Origin: Aralia elata
Taxonomy: Eukaryota; Streptophyta; Magnoliopsida; Apiales; Araliaceae
Reading direction: 5' to 3'
DNA length: 64,000 bases
Assembly: GCA_034770075.1 (NCBI GenBank)
Contig: CM068379.1
Span: 15,995,506-16,059,505 of the forward strand
Shown here: positions 13,102 to 26,144 of the stretch, in pieces
Position numbering within the stretch: position 1 is the stretch's first letter
Layout: every line of letters starts with the position of its first letter
The notes under the pieces: generated by a model
What the model was told of the DNA's origin: nothing
Database searches by the model: none
What the model saw: only the letters and a program-made list of their open reading frames with translations
Position numbers and translations under genes: made by a program

Positions 13102-13949
13102 TGAACCCCATCCTCATACCATAGCTGCTACAATTTTTGCTGTCCAAATAGAGAGAGAGAAATCGCGATAGAGAGGGAACAGGGGAGAAGAACAAGCCGT
13201 GAATGCCCGGATTCGTTGAGTATTTTGGACGTAGAAGGAGGACTGCGATTCGAACCACCCGAAGGTATACCGAGCTGCCGTTTCTCTTGGGGTTGGTTTC
13301 TTTGAAATTTTTGTTGTTCCCTATAATAGGATTAATATTGTTGACTGTGTCTGGGTTTGATATTAATGGTAGTATACTGTGTTAGTTTCTGTTGTTGGTA
13401 ATCGGCTGTGATGAACCTTAAAGGTTTGGCAGTTGAATATGTGTGTATATGGGCTACTATCAAATTTTGAATGCCCAGCAAATGTTGTAATGCCAGAACC
13501 AAATACTTGTTTCATTTGATATTGACTGAACTGCCAATGCACGTTGTTTATACACCAAATTTTGGCTCATACTATAATGATAGTTTGTCTGTAAACTTTC
13601 TCCTTTGTGCAGAGAAAATTTGCTCTGGTTAGCTTGAATAAATTGCAGGTTATTGATTTGTTTAGTGGTAATCTTGTAGTCAATATATTGTGGTTACAGA
13701 GATCAACCTTTAGCCTAGGATGGTGTTATGGTTAATACTAACACTGGAAATTTTGATAAAACAGTTGGGAGTCCTTTTCTTATTGTGTTGGTATTTATGG
13801 CCAAACCAAACTGTCAAGAATCTATTGTGTTGGGTAAAATTCTGAAAGTAGTGTGCAGAAGCTAGGTACATCTCTAGTTACTGTTGATGTAGCTGTGCTA
13901 TCATTTGCTCAAAATTTGGTTATTAATTTGAAGCTAATAATGCACTTGC

Positions 13950-14560
13950 AAATTGATTAGTTATTATAACTAATAAATAAATAAATTATTTATTATTTAT
14001 CGAAATAATAAATAAAGATAATAAACAAATTATTATTATTTAATTAATTATTTAATATTAAATAATAATTAAATTATAAGTAAAGTTAGAAATTACCAAT
14101 TACTTATTTTAAAATAAATATTTAATTATTATTTAACTAGTATTAAATAATAATTAGGAGTGAATAAAGTTAATAAATAAATTATTTATTATTTAACAAT
14201 AAATAATTAATAAAGGTACTAAATAGGAGTAAAATTAATTATTTATTAATTATCAATAAACAATAAATAAAGAGAATAAATATTTAATTTAATAAAGTAA
14301 TTAATTACTATTATTATTGAGTAATAATAAATAAAGATAATAAATATTTAAATTATTATTTGACCGATGTTAAATAATAATTAAATATGAATAAATGAGT
14401 AAATTACTTATTTATTATTTATCGTAAATAATAAATAAGGGTGGTGAATATTATTAATTAAGTATGAATAAGTTAACAAAATAATTATTTATTATTTAGC
14501 AATAAATAATAAATAAAAATATGGAATATTTAACTATTATTAATAATAAGGTGTAAATAA
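13950..14560. repeat. AT-only ladder of AATAATTATTTATT-type words in the T1 LTR
   Basis: Imperfect repeats of ATTATTTATTATTTA and their complements occur every 50-100 bp. They form many small inverted repeats. The same block lies at 23990-24600 in the other LTR. Confidence 0.7.
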
Positions 14561-16107
14561 AGATAAGAAGCACTTAACGATTATTAATATTAAATAATAA
14601 TTAAGTGTGTGTGAATTAATACATTGAGTATTTAATTAATGTTGAATAAGGAACAAGTATAATAATTACTAAATTACCCTTAAGGTAAATAGTAATTAAG
14701 TAAATAAAAGATTAAGTGAGAGGTCAACTATTATTTAGTTGTTATCAAATCATGTTAAATTTATTATTATTTTATAACTAATAAGTAAGAAGTTTTAACC
14801 CACAGTTAGGAGGGTACTCAAACGATAGGCAACCATGATTAACCATTGTTTATTTTAAATAATAGCTAGAGGCCATTAAAACTAAATTCTGTTTAGCTGA
14901 TGGCTAGGTAGTAATTTAATATATTCGGTGAATTGTTTATCTGCTAAATAAATAGCATAAGTGGGTATATTTACGCAATGCTAATGGATAAACCAACTCT
15001 ACCAACCGATAGGTTATCCAGGGTCAAGTAATTAAAGCTAAGATTTAAATTGTAGCTGAGCAAACAGGCAAGTTCCTAACCCTAAACTTCCTACATTATT
15101 GCAAGTTCTTCTTTACTCAACTTTTACATTGAGCAAATTTCTAAGCCTTATGCACTATTTTTAATTCGTGCAAAAAGGTATATATATACTGTTGCAAGTT
15201 ATTCTTTAAGCTTGAGTTTTTATCTCCAAGCATGCCTTAAGTGGTCTAATTACTTTCTAAATTATTCCACATCTGTATATTTATTGACATTCGCACTCGT
15301 GCATTTGAAATTCGTATATTCAAATTCAGGAATTTATAAACCATTCATGGTTAAGTCTGAACCCTTGTTCGGTCAGATAAATATGTGAGAATTTATAAAA
15401 GCTATCTGAACCAATCAATGGTAAGGATTCTTAGACTGTATGAACACCCCTTTATTTATAGGGGAGTACCCCACGTACCGTATATAAGGTACAAATAGCA
15501 GAATTAAATGTTATGCATATACATAGGGTACGCGAGGCTGATCCCCTCAAGTACGTAATTCTGTAGCCAGTAACCAGAGGGTCAACCAGCTATTGACTCC
15601 TTTGGAAGTTATCGTTCAAAGTCTATTTGACTATCAATTGTTCTAAAAGCAATTATTGTTCTTGCTTCTGATTCTTTTCTAATGTTGAAATTCCTTTAAT
15701 ATCCTTTCATCATGATATATCTTTATTGTTGTACTTTAAACTTGCTGGGCAAACTCGTTGCTCATTCTTGCTATATCATGACTTCATTGCAGCTAAACCC
15801 GAGACGTCAGGGAAGAACAAAGGGAAAGAAAAGATGAAATGATAGACTTCTCGTAGCAGACTTTAAGTTCATGTGTTAGTTAATTACTGTAAATGTAATT
15901 TAAACCCTGATAGCTGTTTAGGGTATGGATTGTGTAATTGTTTAAGGTTAATCGTATTCTGGGACTAGTAACACCTTGTAATGAACAACGTATGTTTATT
16001 TTATTCCGCATTTTAGATACCATATGTTGTTATAGGTGGATGTTTATGTTGGATCGTGATGACCGGATCCGAGTATTTGGAGACCTGAATTTGGAGGCGT
16101 CACAGGT

Positions 16108-16119
16108 TGGTATCAGAGC
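16108..16119 (+). promoter_or_regulatory. T1 primer-binding site (tRNA-iMet)
   Basis: TGGTATCAGAGC lies three bases after the LTR end. It is complementary to the 3' end of initiator tRNA-Met. Confidence 0.92.
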
Positions 16120-16336
16120 TATAGGTTATAAACTTTAGGATCGCGAAACCTAGGCTATAACCTTCATAGTAAACTCGTATCGAGTGTTAGGAGATAAATC
16201 GAGGAGATTTATCATAGGTGGTTTTGATGAATTGGGGAATTCATCGAGTCGAGTAGTACCCAATGAAATATAATTTCATTTCTTCAATGAATATATTTTA
16301 TTGTTGTACTAATGTTAGTTTTTGTGTGTTTGTAGA

Positions 16337-17167
16337 ATGGCTGCCGTAGGGGAGACCAGTGGAGCCCGTGAGGAGGAGGAGGTATTTATAGACATACCAG
16401 TGGTTGCGGAGCAGCTGGTGGGCTATGCTCCTACTGCCCCAGGATTTTTACAGGAGGAGTCCGAGCCGGAGGAGGACTACCTTAGGGAGCTACCAGAGCC
16501 GGTAGTAGGAGGGGTTATGAGGTCGGGCAGTCAGGATCCAGAGGCTGAGGAGGAGGACCCCGAGACCGAGGGGGAGGAGCCACCTGCTGATGTTGATGGC
16601 ATGGGGTCCACTGCCGATGATATTATCGAGGGGCTGACTAGCAGAAATGAGGAGCTGGAGGCTCGGATTGCTCATTTGGAGGAGCAAAACCAGACCCATC
16701 AGTTTATGGAGGACCAGTACAGAGACTTAGCCTACCAGCTCGAGCATGACTTAGGGGTGGCTAAGGTACAGCTGCAGGGCTACGAGTCCTCAGCACAGCA
16801 GGTCGGACCACTGCTACATCAGCTAGTGGCCCGAAATGCTGAGTTGAGAGAGAGGCTGGAGCAGAGGGATCTGCAGATCGCCCACCTGAGGGCCAAGCAG
16901 GAGGCCATGAAGTTCGAGATTGGGCTAGAAGTTGCTGAGAATGTCCGAGTGAGGGACGCCTGGGTCAGAGCAGCAAGTAGAGTTGACCTGTTGGAGGACC
17001 GGTTAGAGGCTGGGGCGGTGAGGATCGAGACCCTAGGATATGCCCTAGATGCAGCCTACAGGAGGCCCCGGACTGAGATAGGGGAGTCCAGTCGCTCTGT
17101 TCGTCGCAGGGTCGGGGATGGAGCATTCTCTGGTCAGCAGGCTCGGATCCGTCGTGATGAGCAGTGA
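16337..17167 (+). CDS. Extra coiled-coil ORF between PBS and gag of T1
   Basis: Uninterrupted 276-codon frame from the ATG at 16337 to TGA at 17165. The first 90 residues are strongly acidic (runs of Glu with Pro and Gly). Residues about 95-245 form a long heptad-like coiled coil (ARIAHLEEQ, ELRERLEQRD, ARVDLLEDRLEA-type stretches). The C-terminus is Arg-rich (SVRRRVG, ARIRRDEQ). There is no zinc knuckle, signal peptide, membrane segment or enzyme motif. Its G+C content is clearly above the flanking LTR. It lies in the same strand as gag-pol but is separated by about 400 bp. I do not recognise the protein. Extra ORFs upstream of gag are known in Ogre elements; whether this one is shared by other Tekay elements I cannot tell. 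It is open while the neighbouring gag-pol has two stops, but the element is young, so this alone does not prove selection. Confidence 0.7.
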   Translation: MAAVGETSGAREEEEVFIDIPVVAEQLVGYAPTAPGFLQEESEPEEDYLRELPEPVVGGVMRSGSQDPEAEEEDPETEGEEPPADVDGMGSTADDIIEGLTSRNEELEARIAHLEEQNQTHQFMEDQYRDLAYQLEHDLGVAKVQLQGYESSAQQVGPLLHQLVARNAELRERLEQRDLQIAHLRAKQEAMKFEIGLEVAENVRVRDAWVRAASRVDLLEDRLEAGAVRIETLGYALDAAYRRPRTEIGESSRSVRRRVGDGAFSGQQARIRRDEQ

Positions 17168-17565
17168 TTTGATGGAGCAGTTGATTTTCTTTAGTACAGT
17201 CAGTCCCACTTTTTGTCATATTAGGGACATATTTATGTTATCTTGTGAAGCTTTATATCTGTATTTATGCTTGGGGTAGCAGTTAAACCCCAACTTTTGT
17301 GATCTTTAGGAATGAAAGATTAGGATTCCCCACTTTTGTCTAGGGGGAAAGGTTATTGATGGATAGGGCACACAGTGGCGCATTTATAGCAGTATGCCAC
17401 AGGTTTAGTCTTGTAACAAAACAGTGGTATATGAATATAAATGCAAATGTTTCACTTAAATCAAATGTGTTGATAGATATTTTGCCCTTGATTGCTTATT
17501 TTAATGACATATTGTGTAAAATATAAAACTATAGGTAAAAGTCAGCGGATTTTCCTTATCCAAAC
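17168..17565 (+). other. T1 leader between the extra ORF and gag
   Basis: About 400 bp, AT-rich, without an ORF. A splice acceptor or ribosome re-entry for gag-pol would have to lie here, but I see no clear signal. Confidence 0.5.
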
Positions 17566-20500
17566 ATGCCGCCAAGAGGACGACCACGAAACCGACAGGT
17601 TGAAGAATCAGAAAGTGAAGTTGGGAACCAATCCAACCCAATGAGGATGTTCGCGGAGATGCTGGCGGAAGCCATGCAATCAAGACCGCCACCAGGAGGA
17701 ACCCAAGCAGCAGCCGAGCCAGCGCATCATCTGGCAAATTTTAAAGACTTCAAATTAGTTGGACCACCTGAGTTCAAGGGAACTCTGAACCCAATCGAAG
17801 CGCAGACCTGAATAGAGGAGATAGAAAAGGTATTCGAGGTAGCACGGGTGGCAGAGGAACAGAAAACAAGCTTTGCTACCTTCATGTTAAAAGGCGAGGC
17901 AAACTACTGGTGGAAGGCCAACAGAGGCCGAGTGGAAGAAGGCACTGTCGCTTGGGATCGTTTTAAGGAAATGTTCTTGGAAAATTACTTTCCAGAGAGC
18001 ATGAAGCAAGAGATGGAGATCAAGTTCCTGGAACTAAAACAAGGGAACATGTCTGTGGCAGAGTACGCAGCTAAGTTCAATGAGTTGGCACGGTTTGCAA
18101 CTCACCAGGTCAGCACCGAGGAAAGGAAAGCTCGTAAGTTTGAGCAAGGGTTGAAACCATGGTTATACCGTTCGGTTGCGGTACTAAAAATCAAGACATT
18201 TGTAGAGTTGATGGAGAGGGCAATCATTGCAGAGGGTGGCAGTGAGGCCCTGGCTAAGTATAATCAGGAAAAGAAGAAGGGTCATGAAGGCCAGAAGTCA
18301 GGAAGCAGCGGGGGCAGCAACCCCAATAAGCGCAAATGGAATGAAAGCCAATCACTCGGGAGTAATAAACCCGGAGGAAACCAGTCTGGAGGGGAGGCGA
18401 AGAAGCCAGGCAGGTGCAGTAATTGTGGCAAGAACCACATGGGAGAATGCATGAAGGGAAAGAGTGTTTGTTACCGGTGTGGGCAACCGGGGCACATGGC
18501 TCCCCAATGTCAGAATAAGCCAAAGGGGGGATGTTTTTCATGTGGAGCATCCGACCACCAAATGAGGGATTGTCCGAAGAAGAAAAGCGACGCCGGGAGT
18601 GGCAACCGAAACAACAACAACAGTGGAAACAGCAACCGGGTGCACTACGGGCCACCATCCAGTCAAGCCAACAGACCAACAGCCCGCACGTTCAACATGA
18701 CTGTGCAGGATGCCATGGAATCCAAAGACGTGGTGTCAGGTATCATCCCAATCAATGATATAAATGCATATGTGCTATTTGATTCGGGTGCTACTTGCTC
18801 TTTTATTTCCGAAGAATTTGCTAGTCAGTTAAATGTACCTTGTGAAAAGTTAGAACACCCTATGAACGTAGAAGTAGCCAACAAGGAAATTATCCCCGTA
18901 GAATGCATTCATAGGAATTGTTGTGCTGAATTGCGAGGATTTAAGCTCAATGTGGATTTGATACCAATTCGACTGGGAGAGTTTGACGTAATCCTGGGAA
19001 TGGATTGGCTATCAATTCACGGAGCAGTCATTGATTGTAAGAAGAAATGTGTACACCTAAAGACTTCTAATAAGTCTAAGGTGGTATTCTATGGCAGCAA
19101 ATCACCAAAACCATCTTGTTGTCTTACTATGATGCAAACAAGGAGATTACTGAAGAAAGGATGCGAGTGTTATTTGGCCCATGTGGTCGATACTCGTCAG
19201 GTCGGGGATGAGATGAGTCAAATACCAGTCGTGAGAGATTTCACCGATGTCTTTCCCGATGAACTTCCGGGACTGCCGCCGGATAGGGAAACCGAGTTCG
19301 TTATTGATTTGGCACCGGGAACCGCACCAATATCGAAGCCGCCGTATCGAATGGCACCTGTAGAGATGAAGGAGTTGATGGTGCAACTGCAGGAGCTGTT
19401 AGATAAAGGTTATATCAGACCGAGCGTGTCCCCGTGGGGAGCGCCAGTTCTATTTGTAAAGAAGAAAGATGGTTCTATGCGACTTTGTATCGACTACCGG
19501 GAGTTGAACAAAGTTACGATTAAGAATAGGTATCCGCTTCCTAGAATCGACGATCTGTTTGATCAACTTAAAGGAGCGAAGTACTTTTCCAAGATCGACT
19601 TAAGAACAGGCTATCATTAGCTGAAGGTGAGGCAAGAAGATATCCCGAAGACTGCATTCAGAACTCGTTACGGGCACTTCGAGTTTCTGGTAATGTCTTT
19701 TGGATTGACGAATGCACCAGCAGCATTCATGGATATGATGAACAGAGTGTTCAAGCAGTACTTGGACAAGTTCGTAGTTGTATTCATCGATGACATTCTG
19801 GTGTATTCAGGGACAGAGGAGGAGCATGCTGAACATTTAAAGATTGTATTAGAAGCTCTCAGGAGGGAGAAATTGTATGCAAAGTTTTCTAAGTGTGAGT
19901 TTTGGTTGCAGAGAGTGCAGTTTCTGGGTCATGTCATAGACAAGAATGGTGTTTCGGTGGACCCAGCAAAAGTAGAAGCAGTTATCAACTGGGAACAGCC
20001 GAAGACGCCAACAGAGATCCGGAGTTTCTTGGGATTAACGGGATACTATCGAAGGTTCATACAGGATTTTTCCAAGATAGCATCGCCATTGACCAATCTC
20101 ACCAGAAAAACGGTTAAGTTCGTTTGGTCAGAAAAATGTGAGGAGAGTTTCATGGAGTTGAAGAAGAGACTTAGCCAAGCACCAGTGTTGACCTTACCCG
20201 GCAATACTGGGGGTTTCGTAGTGTATAGCGATGCATCACACAAGGGTCTTGGCTGTGTACTGATGCAACATGGCAAGGTCGTGGCGTACGCATCACGTCA
20301 ACTGAAAGACTATGAAAAGGGTTACCCGACTCATGACTTGGAGTTAGCAGCGGTAGTTTTGGCCTTGAAGATTTGGAGGCACTACCTATACGGTGAGAAG
20401 TGCGAGATATATACGGATCATAAAAGTCTGAAATATATCTTCACTCAAAAGGAGCTGAACATGAGACAACGCCGATGGTTAGAATTGATCAAGGACTACG

Positions 20501-22119
20501 ACTGTGAAATTCTGTACCATCCGGGCAAAGCAAATGTAGTGGCTGATGCCTTAAGCAGGAAAGGCAAGGTGAAATTGATGCAGCTGACGGTTCAAGAGGA
20601 ATTGGTAAAGGACTTTGAACGTCTGGAACTGGAGGTTAGGTATCCAATGGAGGCGGACAATAAATTGTTTACTGTAACGGCAGGTCCGACTCTACTGGAT
20701 AAGATACAGGAGGCTCAAGAATTTGATGAAGAATGCATTGATATTAAGAAACAATTATCGGAGGGAAAAGCATCGAAGTACAAGATTGACAGCGCAGGAT
20801 TGCTGAGATTCGAGGGGAGGATCTGGATACCCTACGTACCAGACTTAAGGGAAGAAATTTTGCAGGAGGCCCATAATACGAGATTTTCGATACATCCGGG
20901 TAGCACCAAGATGTATCAAGATCTTCGTCAACATTATTGGTGGCCGCATTTGAAAGGGGAAGTTGCAGAGTTCGTCAGCCGGTGTTTAACTTGTCAACGG
21001 ATCAAGGCTGAGCACCAACGACCGAGCGGATTATTGCAACCCTTAGAGATTCCAGAATGGAAGTGGGAGCACATTACTATGGATTTTGTGGTAGGACTCC
21101 CGACAACACAAAAGGGTCTAGACGCCATCTGGGTAATCGTAGATCGGTTGACCAAATCTGCCCACTTTTTACCGATCAAGATCAGGTACAAATTGGAGCA
21201 GTTGGCGAAACTTTACGTGAAGGAGATAGTATCACGACATGGAGTGCCAGTATCTATTGTGTCTGACAGAGATCCGCGCTTCACGTCAAATTTTTGGAGA
21301 AGCCTGCAGGAGAGACTGGGAACACAGTTAAGAATGAGTACGGCGTATCACCCTCAGACTGATGGCCAGAGCGAGCGAACAATTCAGACTCTAGAGGATA
21401 TGCTTCGGGCAGTTGTGATGGATTTAAGTGGCAGCTGGGACGATCACTTGCCACTGGTAGAGTTCGCTTATAACAATAGCTATCACGCTAGCATCGGTAT
21501 GCCACCATACGAAGCGCTATATGGAAGGAAGTGTCGAACGCCTTTGTGTTGGGATGAAGTTGGTGAACGGAGATTGTTGGGACCGGAATTGGTACAGCAA
21601 ACCGTGGAAATCGTTAAAGTAATAAGACAACGGTTAGTAGCAGCCCAGGATCGCCAAAAGAAGTACGCCGACTTACATCACCAGAAACGAGACTTTGAAG
21701 TTGGTAGTTTTGTGTTTCTGAAGGTATCACCCTGGAAAGGGAAGATCCGTTTTGGGAAGAAGGGTAAATTGAGCCCTAGGTTCATAGGACCGTTCGAAGT
21801 TTTGAGGCGGATCGGCGAAGTGGCGTACGAGGTAGCCTTACCTCCTGAACTTGAGCACATTCACAACGTGTTCCATGTGTCAGTGTTGCGTCCGTATAAG
21901 CCAGATTACAAACATGTTATTTCCTATGAACCAATTCAAGTCGAAAAGGACCTATCGTATGAGGAAATTCCTGTGCAAATACTGGATAGAAAAGAACAGA
22001 CACTAAGGAATAAAACCATACATTCTGTTAAAGTTCTCTGGAGAAATCACGCGGTGGAAGAAGCCACATGGGAACTCGAAGAGAAAATGATAGCGAATTA
22101 CCCCCAGTTATTCAAGTAA
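17566..22119 (+). pseudogene. gag-pol: T1 gag-pol polyprotein with chromodomain, two in-frame stops
   Basis: A single frame of 1517 codons from the ATG at 17566, interrupted only by TGA at 17809 (codon 82) and TAG at 19618 (codon 685, inside RT). Domains in order: gag to about residue 240; three zinc knuckles at about 283-336 (CX2CX3-4HX4C type); protease with FDSGATCSF at about 405; RT with the FIDD box at about 740; RNase H starting with YSDAS at about 886; integrase with an HHCC zinc finger at about 1101-1145 and core acidic residues near 1171, 1233 and 1268; and a C-terminal chromodomain at about 1465-1517, ending with aromatic and acidic residues (LWRNH, ATWELEE). The chromodomain identifies a chromovirus; the RT/RH sequence and long LTRs fit the Tekay (Del) group. 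Apart from the stops, all catalytic motifs are present. Confidence 0.92.
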
Positions 22120-22153
22120 CCTTGGATTGAAATTCCGAGGACGGAATTTTTAT

Positions 22154-22166
22154 AAGGGGGAGAGGA
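22154..22166 (+). promoter_or_regulatory. T1 polypurine tract
   Basis: AAGGGGGAGAGGA lies directly before the 3' LTR start. A TTCCGAGGACGGAA inverted repeat sits 10 bases upstream, as is common in chromoviruses. Confidence 0.88.
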
Positions 22167-25100
22167 TGTAATGTCCGGAAATTTTAAACATTGTATCAAA
22201 TTTATTTTTATAAATAAATTCATTTTATACAATTTTATAAATTTAATTGGATCCATGTAAGTAGTATTATTCAAATTTATAAATTTATCCTAGTATTTAA
22301 TTTCAAGAAAATTGGGAAATTTAATTTGCGTTACTATTATCGGATCTAAATAATTCGCATGAAGGATTATTGTTGAAATAAATATTATGAATAATTAATT
22401 AATTTAAGTAATTAATTCATTTTAAATATTTGGGAAATAATGTCAATACTTTTAATAAACAAGATGGGCTATTTTCTTTTATTTCAATTGACCCAAAATT
22501 TTAAAAACCCAAATTCCTTTTATTCCTATTGGGCTAGGTTCATTCATTTTTTCTCTTAATCCCCTGTTGGGCCGAACCCAATTGGATGAGCCCAATTTAA
22601 TTGCCAGCCGGGTCAACCCATTTCCTTGAACCGGTTGGATCCCTCTCAATTGGGGCAACGGATAAGCTAATTGGGGAGAAACAATTTGGGAATTCAGCCT
22701 AAAACTCAGATAACCGAACCAAAGAAAGGAAAAAGGAAACCAAATCCTAAAACCCTTGATCAGTCGCAACCAGTGAAGGAGAAGGGGGAAAATCAACCCT
22801 CAATCGAATCTATCAATCGAGCCAAACCCAAGCCCTCAATCAACCGGTCGGAGAGGAGGCAGGTGACTGAACGGAGTGACGCCAAGCGCGCCGGCGATCG
22901 CACGAAGCAGCCAGTGGACAGAACGGGGGAGGCATCGACGACCGGGCGCTCAACGATCAGACCAAAGGATTCGAAAAATCGGCGATTTGATCGATGGGAA
23001 GGCGCCGCTCGAAGATGTGACGGTCTAGCTGAGCTCGGATGGGTGGTGCAGACACGGACCGTTACCTCCCTTCTACCGTTGGTCATTGGCCAGTCGTTTA
23101 GGGTAATACCCAAATAATTTGGGTAAAACCTTTCTATAAATTGAACCCCATCCTCATACCATAGTTGCTACAATTTTTGCTGTCCAAATAGAGAGAGAGA
23201 AATCGCGATAGAGAGGGAACAGGGGAGAAGAACAAGCCGTGAATGCCTGGATTCGTTGAGTATTTTGGACGTAGAAGGAGGACTGCGATTCGAACCACCC
23301 GAAGGTATACCGAGCTGCCGTTTCTCTTGGGGTTGGTTTCTTTGAAATTTTGTTGTTCCCTGGAATAGGATTAATATTGTTGACTGTGTCTGGGTTTGAT
23401 ATTAATGGTAGTATACTGTGTTAGTTTCTGTTGTTGGTAATCGGCTGTGATGAACCTTAAAGGTTTGGCAGTTGAATATGTGTGTATATGGGCTACTATC
23501 AAATTTTGAATGCCCAGCAAATGTTGTAATGCCAGAACCAAATACTTGTTTCATTTGATATTGACTGAACTGCCAATGCACGTTGTTTATACACCAAATT
23601 TTGGCTCATACTATAATGATAGTTTGTCTGTAAACTTTCTCCTTTGTGCAGAGAAAATTTGCTCTGGTTAACTTGAATAAATTGCAGGTTATTGATTTGT
23701 TTAGTGGTAATCTTGTAGTCAATATATTGTGGTTACAGAGATCAACCTTTAGCCTAGGATGGTGTTATGGTTAATACTAACACTGGAAATTTTGATAAAA
23801 CAGTTGGGAGTCCTTTTCTTATTGTGTTGGTATTTATGGCCAAACCAAACTGTCAAGAATCTATTGTGTTGGGTAAAATTCTGAAAGTAGTGTGCAGAAG
23901 CTAGGTACATCTCTAGTTACTGTTGATGTAGCTGTGCTATCATTTGCTCAAAATTTGGTTATTAATTTGAAGCTAATAATGCACTTGCAAATTGATTAGT
24001 TATTATAACTAATAAATAAATTAATTATTTATTATTTATCAAAATAATAAATAAAGATAATAAACAAATTATTATTATTTAATTAATTATTTAATATTAA
24101 ATAATAATTAAATTATGAGTAAAGTTAGAAATTACCAATTAATTATTTTAAAATAAATATTTAATTATTATTTTAACTAGTATTAAATAATAATTAGGAG
24201 TGAATAAAGTTAATAAATTAATTATTTATTATTTAACAATAAATAATTAATAAAGGTACTAAATAGGAGTAAAATTAATTATTTATTAATTATCAATAAA
24301 CAATAAATAAAGAGAATAAATATTTAATTTAATAAAGTAATTAATTACTATTATTATTGAGTAATAATAAATAAAGATAATAAATATTTAAATTATTATT
24401 TGACCGATGTTAAATAATAATTAAATATGAATAAATGAGTAAATTACTTATTTATTATTTATCGTAAATAATAAATAAGGGTGGTGAATATTATTAATTA
24501 AGTATGAATAAGTTAACAAAATAATTATTTATTATTTAGCAATAAATAATAAATAAAAATATGGAATATTTAACTATTATTAATAATAAGGTGTAAATAA
24601 AGATAAGAAGCACTTAACGATTATTAATATTAAATAATAATTAAGTGTGTGTGAATTAATACATTGAGTATTTAATTAATGTTGAATAAGGAACAAGTAT
24701 AATAATTACTAAATTACCCTTAAGGTAAATAGTAATTAAGTAAATAAAAGATTAAGTGAGAGGTCAACTATTATTTAGTTGTTATCAAATCATGTTAAAT
24801 TTATTATTATTTTATAACTAATAAGTAAGAAGTTTTAACCCACAGTTAGGAGGGTACTCAAACGATAGGCAACCATGATTAACCATTGTTTATTTTAAAT
24901 AATAGCTAGAGGCCATTAAAACTAAATTCTGTTTAGCTGATGGCTAGGTAGTAATTTAATATATTCGGTGAATTGTTTATCTGCTAAATAAATAGCATAA
25001 GTGGGTATATTTACGCAATGCTAATGGATAAACCAACTCTACCAACTGATAGGTTATCCAGGGTCAAGTAATTAAAGCTAAGATTTAAATTGTAGCTGAG

Positions 25101-26144
25101 CAAACAGGCAAGTTCCTAACCCTAAACTTCCTACATTATTGCAAGTTCTTCTTTACTCAACTTTTACATTGAGCAAATTTCTAAGCCTTATGCACTATTT
25201 TTAATTCGTGCAAAAAGGTATATATATATTGTTGCAAGTTATTCTTTAAGCTTGAGTTTTTATCTCCAAGCATGCCTTAAGTGGTCTAATTACTTTCTAA
25301 ATTATTCCACATCTGTATATTTATTGACATTCGCACTCGTGCATTTGAAATTCGTATATTTAAATTCAGGAATTTATAAACCATTCATGGTTAAGTCTGA
25401 ACCCTTGTTCGGTCAGATAAATATGTGAGAATTTATAAAAGCTATCTGAACCAATCAATGGTAAGGATTCTTAGACTGTATGAACACCCCTTTATTTATA
25501 GGGGAGTACCCCACGTACCGTATATAAGGTACAAATAGCAGAATTAAATGTTATGCATATACATAGGGTACGCGAGGCTGATCCCCTCAAGTACGTAATT
25601 CTGTAGCCAGTAACCAGAGGGTCAACCAGCTATTGACTCCTTTGGAAGTTATCGTTCAAAGTCTATTTGACTATCAATTGTTCTAAAAGCAATTATTGTT
25701 CTTGCTTCTGATTCTTTTCTAATGTTGAAATTCCTTTAATATCCTTTCATCATGATATATCTTTATTGTTGCACTTTAAACTTGCTGGGCAAACTCGTTA
25801 CTCATTCTTGCTATATCATGACTTCATTGCAGCTAAACCCGAGACGTCAGGGAAGAACAAAGGGAAAGAAAAGATGAAATGATAGACTTCTCGTAGCAGA
25901 CTTTAGGTTCATGTGTTAGTTAATTACTGTAAATGTAATTTAAACCCTGATAGCTGTTTAGGGTATGGATTGTGTAATTGTTTAAGGTTAATCGTATTCT
26001 GGGACTAGTAACACCTTGTAATGAACAACGTATGTTTATTTTATTCCGCATTTTAGATACCATATGTTGTTATAGGTGGATGTTTATGTTGGATCGTGAT
26101 GACCGGATCCGGGTATTTGGAGACCCGAATGTGGAGGCGTCACA
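22167..26144 (+). repeat. T1 3' LTR
   Basis: Same length as the 5' LTR (3978 bp) and about 99.3% identical by eye. It ends GGCGTCACA, followed by the TSD GCTGC. Confidence 0.93.

Larger units (their letters stand above)
12127..16104 (+). repeat. T1 5' LTR
   Basis: The first kilobase (U3) includes a GC-richer block at about 12790-13040. A TATA box follows at 13094. The long rest is AT-rich, with a ladder of TTATTTATTATTTA-like words at about 13960-14560 and a conserved end block around 15720-15840. No tRNA or RNA gene is seen. The 148-aa open frame at 12631-13077 is probably chance. Confidence 0.93.
12127..26144 (+). mobile_element. T1: Tekay-type Ty3/gypsy chromovirus, full length, young
   Basis: Two LTRs of 3978 bp each (12127-16104 and 22167-26144) start TGTAATGTCCGG and end GGCGTCACA. 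The target-site duplication GCTGC lies at 12122-12126 and 26145-26149. A PBS for initiator tRNA-Met is followed by an extra ORF, a gag-pol frame ending in a chromodomain, and a PPT. Comparing LTRs by eye gives about 26 substitutions and two 1-bp indels (near 0.7%), so insertion is recent. Two in-frame stops in gag-pol mean this copy probably cannot move on its own. Confidence 0.93.

Noticed and set aside
18227..18758. Overlapping frames inside T1 gag
   Set aside because: Shadows of the zinc-knuckle region in other frames, without independent motifs.
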